From NCBI GenBank assembly GCA_001661245.1, contig KV454016.1:62001-126000 (forward strand): a stretch of 64,000 bases of DNA, read 5' to 3'. Numbering within the stretch: position 1 is the stretch's first letter; every line of letters starts with the position of its first letter. The translations under genes were made by a program, and so were the position numbers. The notes under the pieces were generated by a model that was given only the letters and a program-made list of their open reading frames with translations, did not search any database and was not told where the DNA came from. Positions 18,948-28,266 of the stretch are shown here, piece after piece. The DNA is from Pachysolen tannophilus NRRL Y-2460 (lineage: Eukaryota; Ascomycota; Pichiomycetes; Alaninales; Pachysolenaceae).

Positions 18948-19434
18948 AATTCATAAAATGATGATAATACTACCAATAAAATTCTTTCTTTTTAATTATA
19001 TTCCAATACATTTTTACTTTTTACCATTTTTTTTTTCTTTGCCCACAGTGAAAAAAAAGCAAAAAAAATTGAACGAAAAAATTGGGTTTTAGTGACACGT
19101 CGAATGTTTTTTGTTTTGATTTGTGAACAATTAACACTAGAAAGAATTGGCAGAAACCTTCTTTTAACAATATCTTTTAAAGAACTGAGAATAGATTTTA
19201 CATGAGATGAGATGTAATTTCTTTAGCTTTATCAGTCAAGAGTGTCATGATGACTAATTCAAAAAAATATCCATTTATAATAGGTCAAAACTAAAACTCC
19301 TTTACCAAAATAAAAATAAAAAAAAAACTTATAAAACTATATGGTATACAATGTATACAATGTTTAAAACATTTCAAAAAAATTAAAAAATTAGTTCTCC
19401 TTCTCATTAATGTATATATATGTATTGATCTCGC
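18948..19434. other. Intergenic, nothing recognised
   Basis: 487 bp between the GPC1 3' end and the MRPS5 5' end, both minus strand. Two ATGATGA strings (near 18956 and 19246, plus strand) were tested as snoRNA C boxes. No CTGA follows at a suitable distance. Confidence 0.55.
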
Positions 19435-21090
19435 TTAGTTCTTTTTCTTGATTTCTAATACTTCGTGTTCACAAATGGCTTCTTCGGGCACTGGGATATT
19501 ATTTGTGATTGTATTAATTGTAAAACTACCATTGCTATTTCTGCGGTCACTATTTGAATGATCATTCGTGTGATCATTTAAATTACCATTTAAATTACCA
19601 TTTAAATGGCCATTAAAATGGCCATTCCCATTTTCATGACCACCATTAGAAGAAGCTTGTAATTCTGCAATTTCCAATTGTAATTTTGTAACTTCTTTTT
19701 CAAATTTTTTACCAAATATATCCACATAATATGTTGCACCATTATAAGAAGCACATAAAAATATAAATGTTAAAAAAATTGTTGCTAATCTTTTATATTT
19801 AAACCATATTGGACATAAACACATTGTTAATAATTGATAACCAAATTGAATTAATGTAAAAGCCAGTATTGATAATGGTTCAGGTAAAGAATTTACAAAT
19901 TTACCTAATGGAGTCTTTGCATTTGATTTTCGAAGCCATGAAAAAGATGTAACTCTTCCAGCTTTTATCTTATCTGCTCTTTTAATTGTTATAAAATAAT
20001 GATAAATTGATTGCCATAATAGATAATATAAAGATGTCCATAATATTCCACTAACAAAATTCCAATTTCTTACACTTGCAGCTCCAGGAAATCTTTCTTC
20101 TCTATATTCTTGTGGTAATTGATGTATCATTACATACATAACTGTTGGAGGAGTAATATGTATAAATGATGAAGTTATTTTTTCAATTGAATGTAATACA
20201 AGTGAATTTCTCCAAGTTACTACAGCCCATGAAAGTGTACCAAAAGTGAAAGCAAAGCAAACAACAAATAAATGTTTTGAATTTGGGAAACACCATAAAA
20301 ATAACATTACTAATAAATTAACATAATAACATAAATCTGCCAAGAAATATCCATAACCTCTTTTCCAATAAGTTAAATATCGTATTGGCATTAATACACA
20401 AAAAAGTGTTGAATAATAAATATGAAAATAAGTTGGATATTTCAGAATAATAATTCCAGTTAAAAATACATTATATAAAGCAATTGCATAAAATAATTTT
20501 TCAGTTTTAGAAGCAACCATTGTTTCAGATACTTTTGTATTTAAACTATCCAATCTTTTAAGTATATTTGATTTTAATTTATCAATTTCTAAATCTTGTG
20601 TTGATTGAAAAATTTTTTCTTTTTGCTTTTTAGTAAAATTTGATATATTTCTTGATGAAGATTTAACTTTATCATAAGTTTTTTTCAAAGTTAATTCTGC
20701 TTGTGAAGGATCTAATAATTCAAAAAATGATACATTATCAGCTAATCTTGAAAATGATGAAACAGAATAACTTCTTGATAATTTATAAGAAGAAGAAGAA
20801 ATTCCTGATCCTGAATTTGTACTTTCTAAATCACTTTCCAGTTCCTTGATACTATTACTAGATGAAAGAGAAACACTAACATTAGCGCTAACGTTGTTGG
20901 TATTACTACCGCTGTTGGTGTTGTTATTGTTGTTACTGTTGTTACTACCGCCGCTGCAAGCGGCGGTACTACCACCCTTCATACCACCTACTCCATCTGC
21001 ACCATCTCCTCTCAGCAGCTCATATAACACTGACCCAAGATTCTTTTCATTCAACGACATATCACATAAACCACTATCAAACTTATCCAT
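19435..21090 (-). CDS. GPC1: Glycerophosphocholine acyltransferase Gpc1
   Basis: 551 aa; yeast Gpc1 (YGR149W) is ~432 aa, the extra length being low-complexity N- and C-terminal tails. It acylates glycerophosphocholine with acyl-CoA to give lyso-PC, part of phosphatidylcholine remodelling. The conserved multi-pass core runs from about 195 to 450: FYAIALYNVFLTGIIILKYP, LTYWKRGYGYFLADLCYY, TWRNSLVLHSIEKITSSFIH, ITPPTVMYVMIHQ and LWQSIYHYFITIKR. The N-tail has Asn/Ser runs, and the C-tail has repeated NGHFNGHLNGNLNGN. The gene is divergent from PHO8 over about 980 bp. Confidence 0.92.
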   Translation of the reverse strand: MDKFDSGLCDMSLNEKNLGSVLYELLRGDGADGVGGMKGGSTAACSGGSNNSNNNNNTNSGSNTNNVSANVSVSLSSSNSIKELESDLESTNSGSGISSSSYKLSRSYSVSSFSRLADNVSFFELLDPSQAELTLKKTYDKVKSSSRNISNFTKKQKEKIFQSTQDLEIDKLKSNILKRLDSLNTKVSETMVASKTEKLFYAIALYNVFLTGIIILKYPTYFHIYYSTLFCVLMPIRYLTYWKRGYGYFLADLCYYVNLLVMLFLWCFPNSKHLFVVCFAFTFGTLSWAVVTWRNSLVLHSIEKITSSFIHITPPTVMYVMIHQLPQEYREERFPGAASVRNWNFVSGILWTSLYYLLWQSIYHYFITIKRADKIKAGRVTSFSWLRKSNAKTPLGKFVNSLPEPLSILAFTLIQFGYQLLTMCLCPIWFKYKRLATIFLTFIFLCASYNGATYYVDIFGKKFEKEVTKLQLEIAELQASSNGGHENGNGHFNGHLNGNLNGNLNDHTNDHSNSDRRNSNGSFTINTITNNIPVPEEAICEHEVLEIKKKN

Positions 21091-22070
21091 TCAATTCCCC
21101 TCTATAATAAAAACAACAACAACAATAGACATATTAATAAATAAAAATAAAAAATAAATAATACTTTTTTTTTTGTACTACTTTATCTATGAACTCTTAA
21201 TTCAATTCAACTCATTCTATTTCCTAGTAAATAAGTAAGCAAGAAAAAATAGAAAAAGTAAAAAAAAAGAAAAGAAATACCTCCGCCAAGGAGATTTTAC
21301 ACATCCTTGTTTGTATGAGCGCACGTAATAAAAATACACTTTAATCTCTTCCTCCGCGGAAAAGGAAAACTTGATTGTAAAAACATAATTTTTTTAACCT
21401 TTTTCACATGCTCTCAAAAAATCAAATAAAAAAATCAAAAAATTAATTAAACTTTTAGGGTCCACGCGCGTGCTCTTCTCAATTTAAAGAGAAAAAGAAA
21501 AAAGGAAAAAAAAGAATTTTCTGTACGCGCGCGCACTACCCGGCAATAAATAAGAGATTCATTAGCTTAATGGGGAAAGAATCAGCGGTAAATTCAGCGG
21601 TAAGTTGAGCAATTATTTTTTTGCCTTTTTTAACCTTGCGTATCAACAAGGTTATAAATCTTTTATCTTATCTATAATATACAACCAATTTTTTCAACAT
21701 ATTTTAATCATTCCCTTTTCCATCTCTTGTAAGATAAAAATACTTTACTATCTTTTCCTCTATTTTTTTTTTATTTGTTTACTTTGTTTACTCTGTGTGC
21801 TTACATAAGCACATGTTCTTATTGGTTTTAAAAACGTGTTGATTTATAAACTTTTTTGGTATTATTTTTATTAATTTTTTTTTTTTTTTAACTAGTTTTT
21901 GCTTTGTGTATAAACAAACAAAATAAAAAATAGAAAAAGAGAGGGTAAGAAGGATAAATAATAATATTGGTATTATTGTTTTTATTTATACGAGATTTAA
22001 TCTATTTTACCTTCAAGTTCTTATCTATTTGTTCATTTTTTTTTTTCTTCTTCTTCAAAATTGAGAGAGA
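21091..22070. other. 980-bp divergent promoter region GPC1/PHO8
   Basis: No gene was found. Notable contents are a CACGCGCGTG palindrome (21463-21472), ACGCGCGCGC (21525-21534), GCGCACGTAA near 21320, a doubled TCAGCGGTAA (21580-21605) and AACGTG near 21834. These CpG-rich strings stand out in very AT-rich DNA and may be binding sites. E-box-like CACGT/ACGTG cores could be Pho4-type (inference). Confidence 0.5.
21463..21472. promoter_or_regulatory. CACGCGCGTG palindrome
   Basis: A perfect 10-bp dyad in the GPC1/PHO8 intergenic region, 53 bp from a second CG-alternating run (ACGCGCGCGC). It contains overlapping ACGCG cores. The bound factor is unknown. Confidence 0.4.
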
Positions 22071-23740
22071 ATGAGATCTCAAGTTGGACTTGTCTCCCTC
22101 TTTTTAGGGTTGTTGTTATACTGTATGTAAGGAAAAAAAAAAAAACAGTGTTTATTTTTTTGATTTGATTTAAAATTAACTAACAAAATATAATCAAAGT
22201 ATTGGTTTCTGTTGATGCTCAACAATATGAAATTGGATCTAAAAAAAAGAAAAATATTATATTTATGGTTTCTGATGGAATGGGACCTGCTTCTTTATCA
22301 TTAGCAAGATCTTTCCGTCAATATAGAGATAATTTACCTTATGATGATATTTTAACTTTAGATAAACATCTTATTGGATCTTCAAGAACAATGTCTTCTT
22401 CTTCATTAGTTACAGATTCTGCTGCTGGTGCTACAGCTTTTAGTTGTAGTTTAAAAACTTATAATGGAGCTATTGGAATTGATCAATTTAAAAAACCATG
22501 TGGTACAATATTAGAAGCTTTAAAATTAAAAGGTTATATGACTGGAATGGTCGTCACCACCAGAATCACGGACGCCACACCAGCTTCATTTAGTTCACAT
22601 GCTGAATATAGATATCAAGAAGATTTAATTGCTCAACAACAATTGGGTGATTATCCCTTGGGAAGAATGGTTGATTTAATAATTGGTGGTGGTAAATGTC
22701 ATTTTTTACCAAATTCAATTGAAAATGGTTGTAGAAATGATAATTTAAATTTAATTGAAAAAGCTTTGAAAGATGGTTGGTCTATTATAAATAATAAATT
22801 AGAATTTGATTATTTAAATAATGGTTTTAATCTGTCATTACCATTATTAGCACTCTTGGCTCCAGGTGATATACCTTATGATTTAGATAGAGATCCATTA
22901 CAATATCCATCACTTGAAGAACAAACAATAACTGCTTTAAATGCTTTAAATAATTCAACAAAAAATTCAGATAAAGGTTTTTTTTTATTAGTTGAAGGTT
23001 CAAGAATAGATCATGCTGGTCATTCAAATGATCCAGCTGCTCAAGTTAGAGAAGTTTTAGCTTATGATAAAGCTTTTGAAGCAGCTTTAAAATTTGCTCA
23101 AAATTCTGATGATGAAACTATAATCATATCAACTTCAGATCATGAAACAGGTGGTTTAGTAACTGCAAGACAAATTTCTCCATCTTATCCAGATTATATT
23201 TGGTATCCTCAAGCTTTATTAAATGCTACTCATTCAGGTGAATTTATAACAAAAAAATTATTAGATTTTAAAAATAATTCAGGTAATAAAGATAATTCAC
23301 AATTATCACTGTTTGTTCAAAAAGAAATTTTGGAAAAAGATTTAGGTATATTTGATTATACTCTGGAAGATATTGATAAAATGATTAAAGGTTCTGCTTT
23401 AGATGTTGCAAATAATTTAGTTTCTATAAGATCACAAACAGGTTGGACAACTCATGGACATTCTGCTGTTGATGTTAACATTTATGCATACGGTAATTCT
23501 GAAAAATTGATGAACTCCTTATATAGACATCTAGGTGGGAATCATGAAAATATAGAAATAGGTAAATTCATGGAAAAATGGTTGGATGTAGATTTACAAA
23601 AAATTACAAAATTAGTTAAAGATACAAAATTTAAAGACTTACTGTTAGAACTAGAAATTCAAGATCAAGAACCAATATTAGTACATGGACCCAACGATGA
23701 AGAAGATGATGAATGGCACGAAAATGTTGCAAACTACTAA
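22071..23740 (+). CDS. PHO8: Repressible alkaline phosphatase Pho8-type, spliced (exons 22071-22122 and 22200-23740)
   Basis: Splicing 22123-22199 joins a 17-codon first exon to the long ORF in frame, giving 530 aa (yeast Pho8 566). An in-frame TGA nine bases upstream fixes the ATG. The enzyme is a metal-dependent alkaline phosphatase: FMVSDGMGPASLSLARSF (metal Asp), SSSLVTDSAAGATAFSC (nucleophile Ser), EGSRIDHAGHSNDPA, STSDHETGGLVTARQ and GWTTHGHSAVDVNIYAYG carry the active-site residues. The N-terminus MRSQVGLVSLFLGLLLYLLV followed by SVDAQQ reads like a cleavable signal peptide. The longer cytosolic tail plus type II anchor of S. cerevisiae Pho8 is absent. It may therefore be secreted or periplasmic rather than vacuolar. 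Confidence 0.93.
22123..22199 (+). other. PHO8 intron (77 nt)
   Basis: Donor GTATGT at 22123, branch TTAACTAAC around 22176-22184, acceptor AAAG ending at 22199. The phase is preserved: T from exon 1 plus TA from exon 2 make a Leu codon. Unspliced RNA would hit a stop two codons into the intron, after Y-C-M. Confidence 0.9.
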
Positions 23741-24237
23741 GATAAAAATTATCAATTCATTATATTTATATTTCATATTAATACAAAAAGTAAAAAAAAA
23801 TTTTGTTAATAAAAATTTTAATTTTTTATTTTTTCTTTTAATGTTTCTTCTGCGCTTTAAACATTTTAAACATTTTATTAATACTTAATAGATCATTAAC
23901 TTTTTGATTTATTTATATATTTATTTATTTATATATATATATATATAATTATATATATCTGTATATATATGAATCATTATTTGGATTAAATTTTTGTTAG
24001 ATTAATCATTTTTAGATTCCAATCTTAATTATTTTGCGGTTATCATATATATATTTATTTATATATATATATATATGTATTTGTAAAATGTTGTTCTAAA
24101 AGGTTTTATCAAAAGAATAAAATTTTCTTTTTTAATTCAAAAAGAAAAGTATTATTTATTTTAAATAACAAGTAGAAACTAATATTTTGTTTCAGTGGTT
24201 ATTTTTTGAATTAGAGGAATAGTCAAGTTTTAAAAAA
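23741..24237. other. Intergenic, TA-rich repeats
   Basis: PHO8 3' flank and kinase promoter. It is dominated by TA/TATT tracts, e.g. 23928-23950 and 24046-24075. The ATTTAT...ATATAT units occur twice. No gene was seen. Confidence 0.6.
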
Positions 24238-26898
24238 ATGCCACTCGGACTTCGACACCACTCGAAATCAACATCGCAGGTACAACCGCAAGACGTTGAT
24301 AACCATGGTCATGAACTAAGGCCACATAGCCATTCGGTATATGGTAGCAATCACACTGGTAATCATAATAATAATAATAATCATAATGCCGATTCGAATT
24401 TTTTTTCTGATGGTTCAAATGCATCTACAGCTAGTAGCAGTGCTTCTTCATTTTTCGATAAGGACAATTCATCACGGTCGAACAATAATATGTCTTTATA
24501 TGGCCAAAATCAAAAACATGAAAGTAATAGCGGTAGTAGTTCAGGAGCACTGTCAGGTTCTTTATCAAGAACAAATTCAAATTCTGTGGGTGCTAAATTG
24601 AAGAATTTATTTCATAAATCTCCAAATCATAGTAATACACATTTACCGCTACCACAAGATCAAATCCAACAACAGCTGCCTCATAACAATCCACAGAGAA
24701 ATGCATTACCCAAGATAGATACTACTGCAAGATCTAAAAGTCCGTCTCAATCGACACTTGTCACTCCAGTTACAGCTACGCCATCTGCTGTCACACCACA
24801 ACAGGGAACTGCAAGTCCAGCTGTTTCACCCGCTTTTTCTTTCCAAAAGACACCAGTAAGCGCTAATCCCATTAATAGATCACCACAACAAAAGGGATCT
24901 TCTCCTAATAACAGTTCGGATAACATAGCTACTCCTTCACCATCAAGCGCACAAATGAAAAGAAACGTTTCGAATAGTGATATTAATGGCGCATTAGCAA
25001 AATTAAGATTACAAATGCCACCAGTTTTTGAAAATGATTTGGATGAAGTTTTAGAAGGTGTTATGGAAGATGATAAGACAGAATTAAATCAAAATGAAAA
25101 CATAGAAAATAATAGCACTAATATTTATTCCGTTGCAGATACAGATGATAATAATTCTTTGGCTGTAGAAAATACAGCACCAAATTCAGATTCTTCTTCA
25201 AATTCTGGAACTGCTGTGAAAACAGAAACAAGAAAACCAATCAAAGAAGGTAGTAATAATTCGGTATCAACAACTTCAACAATGACAAGCAGTAACAATA
25301 GCAATAGTTATGATAGTCATAATAGAGGACGTGTATCGCCATCTAGCAAACGTCCAAGATCACCTACTTTGTCTGATTTTTCAAGATCAAGATCAAATTC
25401 AAGAAGAAGAAGTAGAGCAGCATCGGTAAACACGGCTCAAACTCCATCAAGGTATTCTTTGCTTCCAACAAATTCTATTTCAATTTCGAACTTACCATCA
25501 CAAGATTTGTCTAATAAAAAGAAAAAATTTCATAGAGAAGGTTATTTAATAATATTTGAAGATGGTGTTACACCACATAAACATGATTTCCATAAATTGA
25601 AAAAAGAAGCAATACAAACTTCACCAAGTGGAGTATTATCAGCTTTACTTGGTGGTGTTAAAAAGAAGGAACAAAATCAACAGGACCGATTACACGATTT
25701 AAGCATGGAAGATGCATATAGTTTATTACCGGATAATTATTCTGCTAAATTAATTGAATTTAAATCCAAACCTGAAAATTATAGATATAATTATGAGGAT
25801 TATTTAACTGATGATGAAGATGAAGATATGCATGCAACAGATAATTCTTCTGTCTCTTCTTCTTCTTCTTCTTTGAATGATACTGATTATGATTCTGATG
25901 AAGATATAGATCCATTAATTGGGGATCAACAATTGGATATCATAAATGATTTAATTGATAAAATTGAAAATCCAACAAAATATAAAGAAAAACTTAAAAC
26001 ACATAAAAAATTGAAATTTTCTGAAAAATATGGTAAAATTCAAGGAGTTATAGGTAAAGGTGCTTATGGTACTATTAGATTATCTGTTAAACAACTGTCA
26101 GATAAAAGTGAAAAAATATTTGCTATAAAAGAATCGAAAAAAAAATTAAACGAAAAAATTCAACATTTTGCCAATAGAGTTACTTCAGAATTTATGATTT
26201 CATCTTCTTTAACTCATCAATCAATTATAAATACTTATGATATAATGATAGATTTTAATTCAAATACTTATTTACAAGTTATGGAATATATTCCATGTGG
26301 AGATTTATTTTCATTAGTTGAACAAACTAATGGATCAGGTTTGAAAACTTTAGAGGCTGATTGTTTTTTCAAACAAGTCTTAAATGCAATAAGTTATTTA
26401 CACTCTGTGGGAATTACTCATAACGATTTAAAAGTAGAAAATTTGTTATTAACACTGACGGGACAAATTAAGATAATTGATTTTGGTACTTCAACTCCTT
26501 TTAAATGTTCATGGGAAAAGTCTTGTTCAAAATCTGTTGGTCCTCAAGGTTCTGAACCTTATTGTGGACCAGAAATGTTTACAGATAAATCATATGATCC
26601 TAGATTGGCAGATATATGGTCATTAGGTATAATCTACTTAGTTATGAAAAATGGAAGCTATGTTTGGAAAATTGCAAATACTTCAGACCCAGCTTATAAT
26701 TATTACTTACAAAATAGACCTTCTCCCAAAAATCCAGAAGGATCTTACGATGTCATTGAAGATATCATTGGTCATCACAGAAGGAGTAGAAATAGAGTCT
26801 TATACGGAATGTTGGATCCAAATCCCAAGACAAGAATGAAATTAAAAGAAATATGGAAAAGTACATGGGTTAGAAATATCGAAATGTGCGAGCACTAA
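24238..26898 (+). CDS. Ser/Thr kinase of the SAT4/HAL4-HAL5-NPR1 family
   Basis: 886 aa. A low-complexity N-terminal ~570 residues (His/Asn/Ser-rich, several RSKSPSQS-like phosphosite clusters) precedes the kinase domain at about 598-880. G-loop GKGAYGT is near 607, the ATP lysine lies in FAIKES near 630, the catalytic loop is HNDLKVEN (His728-Asn729-Asp730) and DFG starts at 748. The PE motif sits in YCGPEMF. The closing MLDPNPKTRMKLKEIWKS and WVRNIEMCEH match the halotolerance kinase SAT4/HAL4 group, which stabilises nutrient and K+ transporters at the plasma membrane. HND replaces HRD. CTG at codon 740 lies in LLLT-x-TGQIKIIDFG. The exact orthologue is not certain. Confidence 0.85.
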   Translation: MPLGLRHHSKSTSQVQPQDVDNHGHELRPHSHSVYGSNHTGNHNNNNNHNADSNFFSDGSNASTASSSASSFFDKDNSSRSNNNMSLYGQNQKHESNSGSSSGALSGSLSRTNSNSVGAKLKNLFHKSPNHSNTHLPLPQDQIQQQLPHNNPQRNALPKIDTTARSKSPSQSTLVTPVTATPSAVTPQQGTASPAVSPAFSFQKTPVSANPINRSPQQKGSSPNNSSDNIATPSPSSAQMKRNVSNSDINGALAKLRLQMPPVFENDLDEVLEGVMEDDKTELNQNENIENNSTNIYSVADTDDNNSLAVENTAPNSDSSSNSGTAVKTETRKPIKEGSNNSVSTTSTMTSSNNSNSYDSHNRGRVSPSSKRPRSPTLSDFSRSRSNSRRRSRAASVNTAQTPSRYSLLPTNSISISNLPSQDLSNKKKKFHREGYLIIFEDGVTPHKHDFHKLKKEAIQTSPSGVLSALLGGVKKKEQNQQDRLHDLSMEDAYSLLPDNYSAKLIEFKSKPENYRYNYEDYLTDDEDEDMHATDNSSVSSSSSSLNDTDYDSDEDIDPLIGDQQLDIINDLIDKIENPTKYKEKLKTHKKLKFSEKYGKIQGVIGKGAYGTIRLSVKQLSDKSEKIFAIKESKKKLNEKIQHFANRVTSEFMISSSLTHQSIINTYDIMIDFNSNTYLQVMEYIPCGDLFSLVEQTNGSGLKTLEADCFFKQVLNAISYLHSVGITHNDLKVENLLLTLTGQIKIIDFGTSTPFKCSWEKSCSKSVGPQGSEPYCGPEMFTDKSYDPRLADIWSLGIIYLVMKNGSYVWKIANTSDPAYNYYLQNRPSPKNPEGSYDVIEDIIGHHRRSRNRVLYGMLDPNPKTRMKLKEIWKSTWVRNIEMCEH

Positions 26899-27232
26899 AT
26901 CACTTATCAGGTTTTATCTCTCTTTTTTGCTTCTTCTCTTTTTATTTATCTATCTATGTATATTATTATCATTTACTTTCCACTCATTGCTAATAGAACT
27001 TCCAGTATTATTAAAACTCATCAAAACTTGTGTAGTGTATCGGAGCAATAAAAATAGTGTCATGTGACTTAAAAGTATACTAATTGGAAAATTGGTCAAG
27101 AAGAATAAGAATAAGAAGAAGAACAAGTATTTTTGATCAAGTTATTTAATTGATAAATTTTAAATGAGTAAATTTGTCATTTGAAATATATGGAATAAAT
27201 TGAATTTTATTTTCTGTGATATTTAGTTAAGA
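26899..27232. other. Intergenic, nothing recognised
   Basis: 334 bp: kinase 3' flank and promoter of the CCDC124-like gene. It ends in an AGAATAAGAAGAAG purine tract. No RNA or ORF was seen. Confidence 0.55.
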
Positions 27233-27916
27233 ATGGGTAAAGGAGGTAAAGGAGGAGAGAATTCCAAAAAAGCAGCAGGAAATGCTCGTAAACAGGAAGC
27301 TGCTAGTAGTAAGAAACAAAAAGAACTTGAAAAATTAGAAGCTGAAGAAGCTGAAGAATGGTCAAAAGGAGCTAAGACGAAACCTTCTAAGAAGCAATTG
27401 GAAGAAGAGAAAAAAGCTGAGGCGGCTAAAAAGAAGAAGGAAAGAGAAGAGATGTTGAAACAAGAAGAAGAATCATTACCTTCAAAACCTTCCAAAAATG
27501 CAAAGAGAGGTGCTGAAAAAATTGCTGCAAAGAGAACAGCAAAACTTGATGATTCTTTAAGCATGTTTTCTAGTGGTCCAGATACTGAGATATCTGCTAG
27601 TGGTATAGATAATGCTTTGGATGCTTTGTCCTTGGCAACGTCGAATAATAAACCTAAAATCGATAGACATCCAGAAAGAAGATTTAAAGCAGCATTCACT
27701 GCTTATAAAGATGCAAATATCGATAGAATTAAAAAGGAAAATCCAGGTTTAAATTTCACCCAAAGAGAAAAAATCTTGTATGAAGAATTTAAGAAACATC
27801 CTGATAATCCATTTAATCAAGAAAGCATCGCCTATAACGCTTCAGTCAATGATATCGCAGAGAAAAAGAAAGAAATCAAACAAAACCTCTCAAATAAATA
27901 TGAATCCGGTATCTAG
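27233..27916 (+). CDS. CCDC124/Oxs1-type ribosome-associated protein (LSO1/LSO2 relative)
   Basis: 227 aa, highly charged. The N-terminal half is a long Lys/Glu helix: KKAAGNARKQEAASSKKQKE, LEAEEAEEWSKGAKTKPSKK. This is the CCDC124/Lso signature that threads through the ribosomal A and P sites and protects idle 80S ribosomes during recovery from starvation. The C-terminal half keeps the second conserved block (HPERRFKAAFTAYKDANIDR and GLNFTQREKILYEEFKKHPD), which the ~90-aa S. cerevisiae Lso1/Lso2 lack. This is therefore the full-length form found in animals and fission yeast. ATG 27233 is unambiguous. Confidence 0.85.
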   Translation: MGKGGKGGENSKKAAGNARKQEAASSKKQKELEKLEAEEAEEWSKGAKTKPSKKQLEEEKKAEAAKKKKEREEMLKQEEESLPSKPSKNAKRGAEKIAAKRTAKLDDSLSMFSSGPDTEISASGIDNALDALSLATSNNKPKIDRHPERRFKAAFTAYKDANIDRIKKENPGLNFTQREKILYEEFKKHPDNPFNQESIAYNASVNDIAEKKKEIKQNLSNKYESGI

Positions 27917-28266
27917 GAACATCCAAGAACCCCGCCCCCATTGACTACTCAAACACACCCATTGTTTCATTAATGTCGTCCACGTCGTCGTTATCGTCGT
28001 CGTTATCGTTAACGAAACCCCATTTCACTATATATATATATATATATATATGTATAACTTCCTATTTAGGTAATTAATGTAATGATTTCCCTTTTTGTCT
28101 GTTTTCAAATTTTACGCGCTTTTTTTTAAAAAAACTCTTAATTTTAAAGAAATACCAAAACAAAAGGCTATTTTCTTTATATAATTGTAACTATAATTCG
28201 TGTTGGTTGTTGATATAACAGGTAGGATAAAGGTTATTGTGGTTATTGTGGCTTGTTTAGTTGCAG
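27917..28266. other. Intergenic with TOP2 promoter, GTCGTC and TA repeats
   Basis: 350 bp. A GTCGTC/GTTATC repeat lies at 27975-28013, a (TA) tract at 28029-28051 and an ACGCGC at 28114-28119. No gene was seen. Confidence 0.6.
28114..28119. promoter_or_regulatory. MCB-like ACGCGC upstream of TOP2
   Basis: An ACGCG core 148 bp before the TOP2 ATG. TOP2 expression is cell-cycle linked in other yeasts. This is inferred only. Confidence 0.35.

Noticed and set aside
18956-19252. ATGATGA strings as snoRNA C boxes
   Set aside because: No D box at a usable distance and no terminal stem or rRNA guide recognised.
20846-21157. 103-codon plus-strand Leu-rich ORF
   Set aside because: It is antisense to the Asn/Ser repeat region of GPC1; the poly-Leu is a mirror of coding repeats.
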